NCBI GenBank assembly: GCA_963805295.1
Contig: CAWDTW010000005.1
Coordinates: forward strand, 1-64,000
Source of the DNA: Roseiarcus sp963805295
Lineage (GTDB): Bacteria; Pseudomonadota; Alphaproteobacteria; Rhizobiales; Beijerinckiaceae
DNA length: 64,000 nucleotides
Direction of reading: 5' to 3'
Shown here: positions 36,977 through 45,701 of the stretch, piece by piece
Layout: the number at the start of each line of letters is the position of its first letter
Numbering within the stretch: position 1 is the stretch's first letter
Position numbers and translations under genes: made by a program
Notes under the pieces: generated by a model
Seen by the model: only the letters and a program-made list of their open reading frames with translations
What the model was told of the DNA's origin: nothing
Database searches by the model: none

Positions 36977-38304
36977 GGCGATGCCCAAAAACTATTGCTT
37001 CATTTCGTGAAACCTCGGCGAGATGCTGTAGTTCCATTCTGGATGGAATGAGTCTCGGGTCATGTTGAGGGTCGCCATTTCCGCGTCCGAGACCTTGATG
37101 CCCTTTGGATAGGTGTTGCTATCGAGTTCGCAGCGGATTTTGAGACCGGTTTTCGTCGTGGTGTTGGCGATCAGTTCGATGACGATGAGGAGGCTGAGGA
37201 GTGGCGTCGCGCGCCAGTTCTGCGTGATGTGGCAGAACATGCGATGCTCGATCTTGTTCCACTTCGAAGTCCCTGGCGGATAGTGGCAAACCTGAATGAT
37301 CAGACCGGTTTCGTCCGCGAGTTGTTGGAGGGCCAACTTCCAGAGCCGCAGCCGTGAACCATTGGAGCCGCCGCCGTCGGCCGTGATCATCAGGCGCCTC
37401 ATCCCGGGATAGAGCTTCCAACCCATCTGATCGAGCCAGCATCGGACGGCGTTGACGGCGAACTCCCCGGTGTCGTGGTCGATTCCGAGGCTGACATAGC
37501 CGAGGTTGGCGCCGATGTCGTAGACCCCGTAAGGGACGACCTTGCCCAACTCCTTGTCCTCGAAATCGTGAGCGTTGACCTCGATCGGTTCGCCCTGCGG
37601 CCCATAGTCGCTACCGCCGTTCTTGAATTCGCCCAGCAATTCCTTCTTCTTCGCGTCGATCGATATCACGGGTTCGCCGGCCGCCTGAAACGCCTCGACC
37701 TTCGCGTTGATATATTCGAACTGGGCGTCGCGATCAGGATGTTTGCCGGCTTCCTTGGTCTTGCGGTTGGAATGGCGACAATATTTCAGTTCCTCCAGCA
37801 GCTTGGGAATGGTCGAGGAACTCACTTTGTGACCCATGGCGCGAAGCGCCGTCGCCAGCTTGTCGTGGCTCTTGGAGACCCATCGCAACGGCCGCATCGG
37901 GTCGCCCATCGTCGCCGGCTCGAGCAATCGTTGCAAGTCCTCCAACAGCGTCGGGTCCTTGACCGTCAACCGAGGAGTGCCCCCGCCCTTGCGCCGCACC
38001 TCTCCCGTCAAGGAGCCGGGGTTCCGCAAGTCCTTCAGACCGCGCCCAATCGTGCTCCGGGCGACCTTCGTCGCGCGCGCGACCGCCGCAATCCCGCCGT
38101 AGCCCGCCGCCTTCGCCTCCGCCGCCGCGCTCAACCGCCGGCGTCGCTCGTCCAGCGAAGGCCGAAGCGCGTCAAACCGGACGCGCAGGGATGATTTGTC
38201 TATCATCATCACGATATAGACGCTCGCCTCGCACTCGGGAATCCGCTAAACAGCCGATGCCAGTAAACTCGCAAATTCCGAATCGGCTATTTTTGGGCGT
38301 CGCC
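36977..38304. mobile_element. ISAzo13-family insertion sequence inside ppa
   Basis: The element is 1328 bp. Its ends are inverted repeats: GGCGATGCCCAAAAA at 36977-36991 and the inverse of GGCGACGCCCAAAAA at 38290-38304, one mismatch in fifteen. A perfect TTA target duplication flanks it at 36974-36976 and 38305-38307. One transposase gene fills it. Intact ends, intact transposase and a reconstructable target frame indicate a recent insertion. Confidence 0.92.
36992..38212 (-). CDS. ISAzo13-family transposase
   Basis: This 406-residue DDE transposase has the N-terminal helix-turn-helix (GYGGIAAVARATKVARSTIGRGLKDL), a linker and a catalytic core with VISIDAKKKELLGEF, MITADGGGSNGS and HYPPGTSKWNKIEHRMFCHI, the latter being the family's hallmark near the catalytic Glu. 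Length is normal, so the element is probably mobile. The ATG doublet at 38212/38209 is followed by MIDKSSL; the exact start is uncertain. Confidence 0.9.
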   Translation of the reverse strand: MMMIDKSSLRVRFDALRPSLDERRRRLSAAAEAKAAGYGGIAAVARATKVARSTIGRGLKDLRNPGSLTGEVRRKGGGTPRLTVKDPTLLEDLQRLLEPATMGDPMRPLRWVSKSHDKLATALRAMGHKVSSSTIPKLLEELKYCRHSNRKTKEAGKHPDRDAQFEYINAKVEAFQAAGEPVISIDAKKKELLGEFKNGGSDYGPQGEPIEVNAHDFEDKELGKVVPYGVYDIGANLGYVSLGIDHDTGEFAVNAVRCWLDQMGWKLYPGMRRLMITADGGGSNGSRLRLWKLALQQLADETGLIIQVCHYPPGTSKWNKIEHRMFCHITQNWRATPLLSLLIVIELIANTTTKTGLKIRCELDSNTYPKGIKVSDAEMATLNMTRDSFHPEWNYSISPRFHEMKQ

Positions 38305-38727
38305 TTAGCCGAGGGCACGGCGATCAGCTTCTCGTCGCTGCCGTGCTCGTCCTCCATGAGCAGCACGCCGACGATCTTGCAGCTCATGACCGCGCCGGGA
38401 GCGATCGCTCTCGTGTTGGCCACGATCACGTCGCAGGGATCGCCGTCGCCGGAGAGCGTGTGCGGGATGAAGCCGTAGTTTCCGGGATAGCGCATCGACG
38501 TATAGAGAAAGCGGTCGACCACCAGCGCGCCGCTGTCCTTGTCCATCTCGTACTTGATCGGCTCGCCGCCGATCGGCACCTCGATCACGACATTGACGTC
38601 ATGGGGCGGGTTCTCGCCGGTCGAGATAGCGTTCAAATTCACGGTCGTTGCTCCAGGTTTGCGTGCGCCCGTTCACGCCTGAAAGCGGCCGACGGCGCTC
38701 GATCCGTCTTATAGGAGCGGCGGCGGG

Positions 38728-39234
38728 TCAGCCAAAGCCGAAAGCGACGCGCTCTCGCTCGTGGCCGCCGAAAGTCTCATGCGCGCGGCGCACGATCCGC
38801 CCGCCGAGCTGGCGGTAGAAGCCGATCGCCCGCTCGTTATCGGCGAGCGCCCAGACGACGAACGTGGCGTAGCCGTGACCCGCGAGATCCTTGCGCGCCG
38901 CCTCGAACATGCGCCGGCCGAAGCCGCAGCCCTGACATTCCGGCGCGAGATAAAGCTCGAAGATCTCGCCGCCGTAGCCGAGCGCCGGCACGCGGTTGCG
39001 CCCATAGCTGGCGTAGCCGACGACCGCTCCGCCGAACTCGAGCACCAAGAGCGGCGTGCGGCGCGCGATCGCCATGCGCCACCAGGCGGGGCCGCGGCGC
39101 GCGATCATCCGCTCGAGCTCGCGGCCCGGGATGACGCCGCGATAGGCCTCGCGCCATGCGGCGTCGTGCACGCCGGCGATCTCGACTTCGTCGCCGGGTC
39201 GCGCCGGGCGAATGGAAATGACCGTCTCGACCAT
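38728..39234 (-). CDS. GNAT family N-acetyltransferase
   Basis: This 168-residue acetyltransferase opens with ISIRPARPGDEVEIAGVHDAAWREAYRGVIP, has the acetyl-CoA loop in ECQGCGFGRRMFEAARKDL and the GFYRQLGGRIV helix-strand typical of the fold. The WxxAYRGxxP pattern resembles acetyltransferases that act on small amines or protein N-termini, but the substrate is unknown. It is divergent from the DUF3108 gene. Confidence 0.88.
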   Translation of the reverse strand: MVETVISIRPARPGDEVEIAGVHDAAWREAYRGVIPGRELERMIARRGPAWWRMAIARRTPLLVLEFGGAVVGYASYGRNRVPALGYGGEIFELYLAPECQGCGFGRRMFEAARKDLAGHGYATFVVWALADNERAIGFYRQLGGRIVRRAHETFGGHERERVAFGFG

Positions 39235-39403
39235 GGACTGATGTTAAGTCCATGCCCGTGCATGCCGCAAGGTCTTGACAGCGGACGCCAACGACTTTTT
39301 TGCTCGTCGCCGACTGCCCCTGAGTCGGCGCATTGGCGCCGGAAAATTCGCGCAATCGCCGTTCAATCGGCCTAAAGATCCGGACTTGGAGTTTTTTCAG
39401 CCG

Positions 39404-40213
39404 ATGCCGACGCGATCTTCATGGGCGCGCCTCTCGTCCGCCACAGCGATCGCGGCTGCGCTCGGCTCGGCGCCGGGCGCCAGCGCCGACGTGCTGCACG
39501 CGACCTATCGCGTTTCGCTCATCGGACTGCCGATCGGCGCGGCCAACGTCAACGCGAACCTCAGCCCGACGAGCTACTCGATCGTGGCCGACGCCAGGCT
39601 GACCGGTCTCGCGAGGCTCTTCGCCAATGCCCGGGGCGCCTCGACCGGCCGAGGCTCGATCGTCGGGGGCCACGTCTCGCCCGCGACCTTCGCCACCATC
39701 GCCGCCAGCTCACAAATGACCCGGACGATCCGCATGGCGCTCGCCGGCAACGCGGTGACCGGCGTCGACATCGCCCCGCCGTTCGAGGACAAACCCGACC
39801 GCGTGCCGCTCGGCCCTCACGACGAACAGGACATCGTCGATCCGGTCGGGGCCTTCGTGATTCCCGCGCCGGCCTCCGGGCCGATGGTGTCGCCCGCCGC
39901 CTGCAACCGCAAGATTCCGATCTTCGACGGCTACACTCGCTTCGACGTCGATCTCACCTACGTCGGCGAGCGCAACGCCAAGGCGAAGGGCTACGACGGC
40001 CCGGTCGCCGTCTGCTCCGCCCGCTACGTGCCGATCTCCGGCCACCGGCGCGACCGGCAGGCGACCAGGTTCATGGCCGACAACAAGGACCTCGAAGTCT
40101 GGCTCGCGCCGATCGCCAGCGACCACGTCCTGATCCCGTTCCGCATCTCGGTCCGAACGATGATCGGCACGACGGTGGTCGAGGCGTCGGAGTTCCGGGT
40201 CGACGAAAGGTGA
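39404..40213 (+). CDS. DUF3108 domain-containing exported protein
   Basis: This 269-residue protein has a signal peptide (SSWARLSSATAIAAALGSAPGASA) and one DUF3108 domain with the repeated long beta strands of that family (ATYRVSLIGLPIGAANVNANL, SYSIVADARLTGLARLF, FDVDLTYVGERNAKAKG and DLEVWLAPI). DUF3108 proteins are periplasmic or outer-membrane-associated and lack a defined function. The open frame reaches up to 39275, but the ATG at 39404 starts a clean signal peptide. DUF2254 follows on the same strand after about 220 nt. Confidence 0.85.
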   Translation: MPTRSSWARLSSATAIAAALGSAPGASADVLHATYRVSLIGLPIGAANVNANLSPTSYSIVADARLTGLARLFANARGASTGRGSIVGGHVSPATFATIAASSQMTRTIRMALAGNAVTGVDIAPPFEDKPDRVPLGPHDEQDIVDPVGAFVIPAPASGPMVSPAACNRKIPIFDGYTRFDVDLTYVGERNAKAKGYDGPVAVCSARYVPISGHRRDRQATRFMADNKDLEVWLAPIASDHVLIPFRISVRTMIGTTVVEASEFRVDER

Positions 40214-40429
40214 GAAGCCGGCCGCCCGGCACGGTCCCGGCCCCTTTGCGGCAAGTCCGCGCGGGCATGGGCTCGACGCTCGACATCCTGACGACATCCT
40301 CAAGCGGCGCGCCCGCGACACTCGGGCCCGGCGCGCCGCTTTCGCTTGTCCGGGAAGCGAAAGGAGCCGAACCTGCGGCTCGGGCCGGCGGCCCGTCCGA
40401 TTCGGCCGCGCCTCAGGGTTCTCTCAGCC

Positions 40430-41746
40430 ATGCTCAAGCGACTGCCGGTCCTGCTCCAATCGGCGGCGTACAGTTTCCGCGGCGGATTTCTCATCCGGCC
40501 GTTCCTGATCGCGCTGGCGCTCGGGACGACCGGCGCAGTCCTGTCGTCGTTGGAGGAGCAGTTTCCGCAAGTTCGCTCGTTCGTTCCCGAGACGCTGTTT
40601 CCCTCGCAGGCCGACCCTCAGGTGGCGCAGGCCATCCTGACCAGCATCGCCACCTCGACCATGACGGTCGTCTCGATCGTTTTTGCGATCCTCTTGATGA
40701 CGTTGACTCTGGCTTCGACCCAGTTTTCCCCGCGCATCCTGATCAGCTTCGTCCGCGACAAGGTCACCCAGTGGACGCTCGGGGTATTTCTCGGCACGTT
40801 TTCCTACTGCATCGCGGCGTTGCCCGCGGCCCGGTCGCTGCCGACGCCGTTCGTTCCGGTCGTCACCGTCGTCGGCGCCATGGCGCTCGCGCCCGTCTGC
40901 GTCGGCTGGCTCATCTACTTCATCCACCACATCTCCAACGCCATCAGCGTCAATCACATCGTCGACCGGCTCCGGCGCGAAACCGAAGACGTCATCGACG
41001 AACTGATGCCCTATCCCCGGCGGCCGACCCACTGGGACCAGGCGTTCGGCGCCTCGCTCGAGGACTTGAAGCATGTGATCCCGAGCCGCCGATCTGGCTA
41101 CATCCGGTTCGTCGACATCCGCAGCCTGAACGCGCTGGCGAAGTCTTATGGCGTTTGCCTGAGGCTGGAGCGGCGGGTCGGCCAGTTCGTTCCCGAGGGG
41201 GGCGCGCTCCTCAGGGTTTCGCGGGGCGACCGAATTTCCGAGGATCGGGCGCTGGACCTCATCGCCGCCATCGACATCGGCCCGACCCGCACGATGCAGC
41301 AGGACATCGAATTCGGCATCGTGCAGATCGTCGACATCGCGCTGAGGGCGATTTCGCCGGCGGTCAACGATCCGACGACCGCGATCAGTGGGGTCGATCA
41401 GCTGAGCTCCATCCTCATCCGCTGGATCGGCCGCGCTCCCCCGCAAGCTTATCATTACGACCCGCCGCACGTTCTGCGCGTCATCGTGCGCTGGATCGAT
41501 CTCGAGGGCCTGCTCGATCTTGCCTTCGAGCAGATCCGTCATTATGCGGTCGCCGACGCCGCGGTCAGTCTCAGGCTGATGCGGGCGTTCGGCGACATTT
41601 CCGCGACCACCGCCGATCCGGCGATCCGGCGGCGCCTGCTCGAGCGCGGCAAGCGCCTCATCGACGGCTGCGCCGATCGGCTTCAGGACCTGGACCTCAC
41701 AAGGCTGCGCGAGCGCCTCGCGCGGCTCGAGTCCGGACTCTCCTGA
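40430..41746 (+). CDS. DUF2254 family membrane protein
   Basis: This 438-residue protein has two N-terminal membrane helices (FLIRPFLIALALGTTGAVL), a third pair (TSTMTVVSIVFAILLMTLTLAS and LGVFLGTFSYCIAALPAA), a further helix and then a cytoplasmic region rich in charged helices (RRETEDVIDELMPYPRRPTH, QDIEFGIVQIVDIALRAISPAVNDPTTA). The QRDxxFGxxxLxDIAxRALSPGxNDPxTA-like motif is diagnostic of DUF2254. Function is unknown. The ATG at 40430 is chosen over upstream frame that lacks membrane character. Confidence 0.88.
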   Translation: MLKRLPVLLQSAAYSFRGGFLIRPFLIALALGTTGAVLSSLEEQFPQVRSFVPETLFPSQADPQVAQAILTSIATSTMTVVSIVFAILLMTLTLASTQFSPRILISFVRDKVTQWTLGVFLGTFSYCIAALPAARSLPTPFVPVVTVVGAMALAPVCVGWLIYFIHHISNAISVNHIVDRLRRETEDVIDELMPYPRRPTHWDQAFGASLEDLKHVIPSRRSGYIRFVDIRSLNALAKSYGVCLRLERRVGQFVPEGGALLRVSRGDRISEDRALDLIAAIDIGPTRTMQQDIEFGIVQIVDIALRAISPAVNDPTTAISGVDQLSSILIRWIGRAPPQAYHYDPPHVLRVIVRWIDLEGLLDLAFEQIRHYAVADAAVSLRLMRAFGDISATTADPAIRRRLLERGKRLIDGCADRLQDLDLTRLRERLARLESGLS

Positions 41747-41770
41747 CGGCGCGCGGAACGCATCGCGCGT

Positions 41771-41966
41771 TCAGGAGCTTTTCTGCACGTGCGCCTCGAG
41801 GAACCAGAGCGCCTTGTCGAGCGCGCGAATAGGCGCTGAAGATGTCGGCAGCGTCCTTGTCGCCCGCGTCGTCGGTCTGATCGATCGCTTCGCGGACGAG
41901 GTTCGCGGCGGTCGCGTAGGGATCGATGAGCGCCGTCAGATGGTCCTTCGACTTGTGGATGAGCCT
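41771..41966 (-). pseudogene. dps: Fragment of a Dps/ferritin-like DNA-binding protein
   Basis: Read leftward from 41966 the frame gives LIHKSKDHLTALIDPYATAA and on to DKDAADIFSAYSR, then must shift by two missing bases in a CG run to continue ALDKALWFLEAHVQKSS and stop at 41771. This is the C-terminal third of a Dps family protein (starvation/oxidative stress DNA protection, iron storage). The first hundred residues are absent and the remaining sequence directly abuts the DUF1178 stop, so this is a deletion remnant. Confidence 0.85.
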
Positions 41967-41969
41967 GCT

Positions 41970-42404
41970 TCAGTTCAACTCGTCCGCGACCATCGGCATC
42001 GGCATGACGCCGACGCCCTCCTCGAGAAGCGCCTTGGCTTCGGCCAAGCTGGCCCGGCCGCGGATCGCACGCTCGGGCTCGTCGCCCTGGTGGATCGCGC
42101 GCGCGACCTCGGGGAATTTCGCCCCGACGTCGTCGCTGTTCGCCTCGATCTCATGGCGCAGGCGCGCGATCATCTCCCGGGCGTGGCGGCGCTTGTCGTC
42201 CATCAGGACCTCGGCGGGCGCCTCGACCGCGACGCGCTCGGCGCCGACGACCGCCGGCGCCATGATCGCCTTCTCCACCTCGACCGAGCCGCATTCGGGG
42301 CATGCGACGAGCCCCCGCTTGCGCTGCCTTTCGTAACCGGCGCTGTCGGGAAACCAGCTCTCGAACTCATGTCCCTCGGCGCAGCCGAGCGCGTACTTGA
42401 TCAT
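41970..42404 (-). CDS. DUF1178 family zinc-ribbon protein
   Basis: This 144-residue protein carries the DUF1178 N-terminus (MIKYALGCAEGHEFESWFPDSAGYERQ) and a zinc-ribbon CPECGS; the lone upstream Cys completes a pattern of three visible cysteines. The middle is Ala-rich and the C-terminus (REMIARLRHEIEANSDDVGAKFPEVARAIHQGD) is conserved in the family. It follows grxC by four bases and comF, the usual order in alphaproteobacteria (with nitrilase missing here), so the three form one operon. Function unknown. Confidence 0.9.
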   Translation of the reverse strand: MIKYALGCAEGHEFESWFPDSAGYERQRKRGLVACPECGSVEVEKAIMAPAVVGAERVAVEAPAEVLMDDKRRHAREMIARLRHEIEANSDDVGAKFPEVARAIHQGDEPERAIRGRASLAEAKALLEEGVGVMPMPMVADELN

Positions 42405-42408
42405 GTGC

Positions 42409-42702
42409 TCAGCCCGTCAGCAGCCCGTCCAGTTCGCCCGCCGCCTCGAGATCGTGCAGATCGTCGCAGCCGCCGACGTGGGTCTCGCCGATGAAGATTT
42501 GCGGCACCGTCAAGCGCCCGCCGGCCTTCGCCGCCATCGCCCCCTGTCCGGCGCGGTCGCCGTCGACGCTGATCTCCTCGAACGGCGCGCCCTTGCGCTC
42601 CAGCAAGGCCTTGGCGGCGTGGCAGAAGGGACATGTCGATTTGGTGTAGATGACGATCGGCTGCACTTTGAAGGGAACTCCCCGAGGGTGAAAAGGACGC
42701 AT
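42409..42702 (-). CDS. grxC: Glutaredoxin 3 (GrxC)
   Basis: This small thiol-disulfide oxidoreductase of about 85-97 residues has the CPFC active site (TKSTCPFCHAAKALLERKGAPF), the cis-Pro TVPQIFI and GGCDDL glutathione-binding motif. It reduces disulfides with glutathione. The frame begins with an ATG at 42702; the GTG at 42666 (VQPIVIYTKS) matches the family N-terminus better and is an alternative start. It is the middle gene of comF-grxC-DUF1178. Confidence 0.92.
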   Translation of the reverse strand: MRPFHPRGVPFKVQPIVIYTKSTCPFCHAAKALLERKGAPFEEISVDGDRAGQGAMAAKAGGRLTVPQIFIGETHVGGCDDLHDLEAAGELDGLLTG

Positions 42703-42707
42703 GCAAT

Positions 42708-42745
42708 ACTATATGGGCGGTTAGGCACTATATGGGCGGTTAGGC
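42708..42745. repeat. Perfect 19-bp tandem duplication at the comF stop
   Basis: ACTATATGGGCGGTTAGGC occurs at 42708-42726 and again at 42727-42745. The second copy contains the comF TAA (42740-42742); the first lies in the comF-grxC spacer, so the duplication alters the distance between the comF stop and the grxC start. Confidence 0.85.
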
Positions 42746-43532
42746 GCCCGTAACAACCCGGGCGAACACCAGGACGTCGACGCGACTCACGCCCACCCGC
42801 AAGAGAACCCTGGAGGCCGCGTTGGCGGTCGCGCCCGAGGTCAGAACGTCGTCGATCAGCACCACGTTGAGACCCCGCACCGGCGCGCCGTCGGCGACCC
42901 GAAATGCGCCCTGGACGTTTTCGGCCCGCTGCGCGCGGCTCAGGCCCACCTGGCTCTGCGTCGCCTTGACCCTGAGGAGCGCGCCGACGTCGCAGGGCTT
43001 GCCGATCTCGCGCGAGACTTCCCTCGCGAGCAACGCCGCCTGGTTGAACCGCCTTCGCCAGAGTTCTCAGCGGATGGAGGGGAACCGGGGCGAGAAGGTC
43101 GGCCTCGGCGAGAAGGTCGGCGCCGGCGCGGGCCATCCAGCGGCCGATCGGCCGCGCGAGTTCGGCCCGATCGGAGTATTTGAGCCGGTGAGCGAGCTTG
43201 CGCGCCGGCCCGTCCTCGAACCGGGCGACGGCGCGGGCGCGGGCGAAGACCGGCGGGTCGGCCATCGCCTGGGGCGAGAGGAGGCCCTCGCCGAGGTCCT
43301 GCTCGAACGGCGTTCCCAGACGTTCGCAGAACGGCCGCTCGATGAACCGCATGGCGCTCCAACAGCGCGCGCAAAGCGCGCCGTGCGCCTCAGTCGCGGC
43401 GCGGCAGGCGAGGCAGGTCGGCGGATAGAGCGCATTGAGCGCCAGGTTGGCCAAATGCGCGGCGATTGCGGCGGCGCGCCGCGTCCGTGACGGCGCAGCT
43501 TCGTCTTCGGCCAGCGCGGAATTTGCCTCCAT
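42740..43532 (-). pseudogene. comF: ComF family phosphoribosyltransferase, frameshifted as sequenced
   Basis: Corrected for one base this is a 263-residue ComF protein: an N-terminal double zinc finger (CLACRAATEAHGALCARCW), the LKYSDRAELA segment, and a phosphoribosyltransferase domain with VVLIDDVLTSGATANAASRVL. ComF members help in DNA uptake and are related to purine phosphoribosyltransferases. The frame breaks after LLAPVPLHPLR, where GAACTC (complement of 43061-43066) should read GACTC; removing one A restores LWRRRFNQAALLAREVS. The corrected length is exact. This probably reflects a sequencing error at a GANTC site. Confidence 0.9.
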
Positions 43533-43597
43533 GGAGCGAGGTTAGCGCGAAGCGGGGCTTTGCGCGAGAGCCGGCGCGGGCGCATAAAGGCCGGCCC

Positions 43598-44495
43598 ATG
43601 TCTCCATCCGCCCGGCCTCCCGAGATTTTCGACCGCGCGCTGGTCAATCGGCGGCTGGACCGCGCCTGGACGCGGGCGCAGCCCGGCGGCGGCGCGGACT
43701 TCCTGCTCGCCCGCGCGGCAGAGGAGCTCGGCGAGCGCCTGTCGCTGGTCAAACGCCGTTTCTCGCTGGCGGCCGATTTCGGCTCACCCGGCCCGCACGC
43801 GGCCGCAGCGCTCGCGGCGGGCGGTCAGGTCGATTGCGTCGTCCGGCTCGCACCGACCCTCGCGAGCCTCGGAGCCGGAAAATTCCTCGGCGCGGTCGGG
43901 GATTCTGGAGCGCCTGCCGGCCGCCGACGGGCGCTTCAACCTCGCCGTGTCGCTCTTGGCCATGCAGACGGTCAACGATCTGCCGGGGGCGCTCATTCAG
44001 ATGCGCCGCGCGCTTCGCCCCGACGGCCTTCTGATGGCGGCGATGCTGGGCGGCGACACGCTGACCGAGCTGCGCCAGAGCCTGACCATCGCCGAAAGCG
44101 AGATTCTCGGCGGCGCGTCGCCGCGCGTCGCTCCCTTCGTGGACGTGCGCGCGCTGGGTTCCCTCGCGCAGCGGGCGGGGCTCGCGCTGCCGGTGGTCGA
44201 TCTCGACCGGGCGACCGTGCGCTACGGCGACCTCTTCGCGCTGCTTGCCGACCTGCGCGCCTTCGGCGGCGCCAGCGCGCTTCATGCGCGCAGCCGCAAG
44301 CCACTACGGCGCGACGTGCTCGCGCGCGCGAGCGAGGTCTACACTGAGCGGTTCGCGGACCCGGACGGACGGCTGCGCGCCACCTTCGACTTCGTGTGGC
44401 TCAGCGGATGGGCGCCGCACCCGACCCAGCCGAAGCCTTTGCAGCCGGGCTCCGCAACCCATCGGCTCGCCGACGCGTTGAAGAGCCGGCGCTGA
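43598..44495 (+). pseudogene. SAM-dependent methyltransferase (NDUFAF5/BioC-like), frameshifted as sequenced
   Basis: Corrected for one base this is a 298-residue methyltransferase with PEIFDRALVNRRLDRA at its start, the SAM region around FSLAADFGSPGPHAAAAL, and the conserved LAVSLLAMQTVNDLPGALIQMRRALRPDGLLMAAMLGGDTL motif set (post-I to III). The frame breaks at GGGGATTCTGG (43897-43907): removing one base beside GATTC joins GAVG to LERLPAADGRF. Similar proteins methylate or hydroxylate respiratory-complex subunits or act in biotin synthesis. It is divergent from comF. Confidence 0.85.
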
Positions 44496-44618
44496 CGCCC
44501 GCGCGCATTTGCCGCGCCCGCGGCGGTTTGACCGAAGCGGCCCCGCCGCTAAGATGGCCCGGTTGGCTTATTGTGGCGCAAGCCGCAACCTCGCGCAGGC
44601 GATGCAAGGAGGTCCTCG

Positions 44619-44999
44619 ATGGCGGACTTGGAGACAGCGGGCGGCGCACCCCCGCGCGCCTTGGCAGGGACACAGGCAAAAGGGCTCGATCCGCTCGTTC
44701 GCTACATGATTTTCCACTGGGTGCTCGGGGCGCTCGGCGGCGCGCTCTGCACGACCGCGCTCCTCGTCTTCGACCCGTTCGGCATCTGGCCGCTCATCCA
44801 CGACAGCGGCCTGGGGGTTCCGGCGATCTTCCTGCTCTACGTCGGCTTCATGACGTCTTTCGGAGGCCTCGTGTGCGCCGCCGCCGTGATGTTCCCGCCG
44901 AAGGACGACGACCCGCCGCGCGGGGGCCTGCGCGGCAACGTAATCCCCGCGAATTGGAAGCCGAGGCTGGCTTACGTCAGCGCGGCGCGGCGGGCCTGA
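44619..44999 (+). CDS. Small two-helix membrane protein of unknown function
   Basis: This 126-residue protein has a disordered N-terminus, a hydrophobic helix (YMIFHWVLGALGGALCTTALLVF), a loop and a second helix (VPAIFLLYVGFMTSFGGLVCAAAVMF), then a Pro/Asp-rich tail. No family is recalled, but it has a strong ribosome site (AAGGAGG, 44606-44612) and normal codon use. A diverged fragment of a paralogue (YVGFMTTFGGLVC) lies at 47402-47451, on the far side of the toxin-antitoxin remnant. Confidence 0.78.
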   Translation: MADLETAGGAPPRALAGTQAKGLDPLVRYMIFHWVLGALGGALCTTALLVFDPFGIWPLIHDSGLGVPAIFLLYVGFMTSFGGLVCAAAVMFPPKDDDPPRGGLRGNVIPANWKPRLAYVSAARRA

Positions 45000-45040
45000 C
45001 GTTCCGGCAGCGAGTTGGCAGACGGATCGAGACGGACGTA

Positions 45041-45113
45041 TTCACCACAAAGGTCACGAAGATACACGAAGGAGGCATCGCTCTTCGTGAATTTTCGTGC
45101 TCTTCGTGGTGAA
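45041..45113. repeat. Long imperfect palindrome, TTCACCAC...GTGGTGAA
   Basis: A left arm beginning TTCACCAC (45041) and repeating CACGAAG-type heptads is matched by a right arm ending CTTCGTGGTGAA (45113), with internal TTCGTG repeats pairing to CACGAA. Palindromes of this type are dispersed repeats in many proteobacteria. It sits 140 nt before the toxin-antitoxin remnant. Confidence 0.75.
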
Positions 45114-45152
45114 GAAGCTTCCCGGCAGTCGCGACGGTTTTTGCAGGCTGCA

Positions 45153-45182
45153 TTGGACGTCGTAGCCGCATGTGGCTACAAT
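45153..45182 (+). promoter_or_regulatory. Promoter-like sequence before the antitoxin remnant
   Basis: TTGGAC (45153-45158) and TACAAT (45177-45182) are 18 bases apart. The predicted start would fall at the first codon of the antitoxin frame, so the transcript would be leaderless. Confidence 0.55.
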
Positions 45183-45701
45183 GTTTGCATAAAAACGGTA
45201 ACCATCCGCGAGGCGAAGAACCGCCTGACCGAGCTGGCCCGCGAGGTCGAGCGGGGCGAGACGATTGTGGTCACGCGCAATGGCTCGCCCGTTTTCGAGC
45301 TGGCGCCGCACCGCCCCCGCAAGGGTCTTCGGCTCGAAGCGATTGAGGAATTCAAGCGGAAGCGCGCGACACCCCTATCTTTCTGGCTCTGATCAGGCCC
45401 GGCGCGTCCGGCCTGCCCGCGGCGGTGAGCCTATTATTGAGGGATGGCGGCAACGAGCATCATCTGAGCGCAGCGAGCCTTTGGGAGATTGCCATCAAAT
45501 GCCGGCTGGCAAACTGAGGCTGACACACGAACTCGGCACCCTGCCCGAGCTTCTCGACGGCCTCGGCGTCAGGATTGTCGCGATCGACGAACGCCACGCG
45601 CTGACGTCCGTCGAACCCGAGCCGACGACGCGCGATCCGTTCGACCGGATGCTGCTCGCACAATGTCAGGTCGAGGGCCTGCGGCTCCTCACCATCGACC
45701 C

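Larger units (their letters stand above)
36769..38642 (-). pseudogene. ppa: Soluble inorganic pyrophosphatase, split by an insertion sequence
   Basis: The 5' part (38642-38305) encodes residues 1-113 with the Mg2+/PPi site motifs KYEMDKDSG, RYPGNYGFIPHT and DGDPCDVIV. The 3' part (36973-36769) encodes LTQRYALVNNYSDLPEITLH through the family C-terminus. Removing the insertion sequence and one TTA duplicate gives 543 nt, exactly 180 codons plus stop, in one frame with no other damage. The enzyme hydrolyses pyrophosphate and is usually essential unless a membrane pyrophosphatase or other copy exists. As sequenced, the 5' part runs into the element and stops at 38172. Confidence 0.95.
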
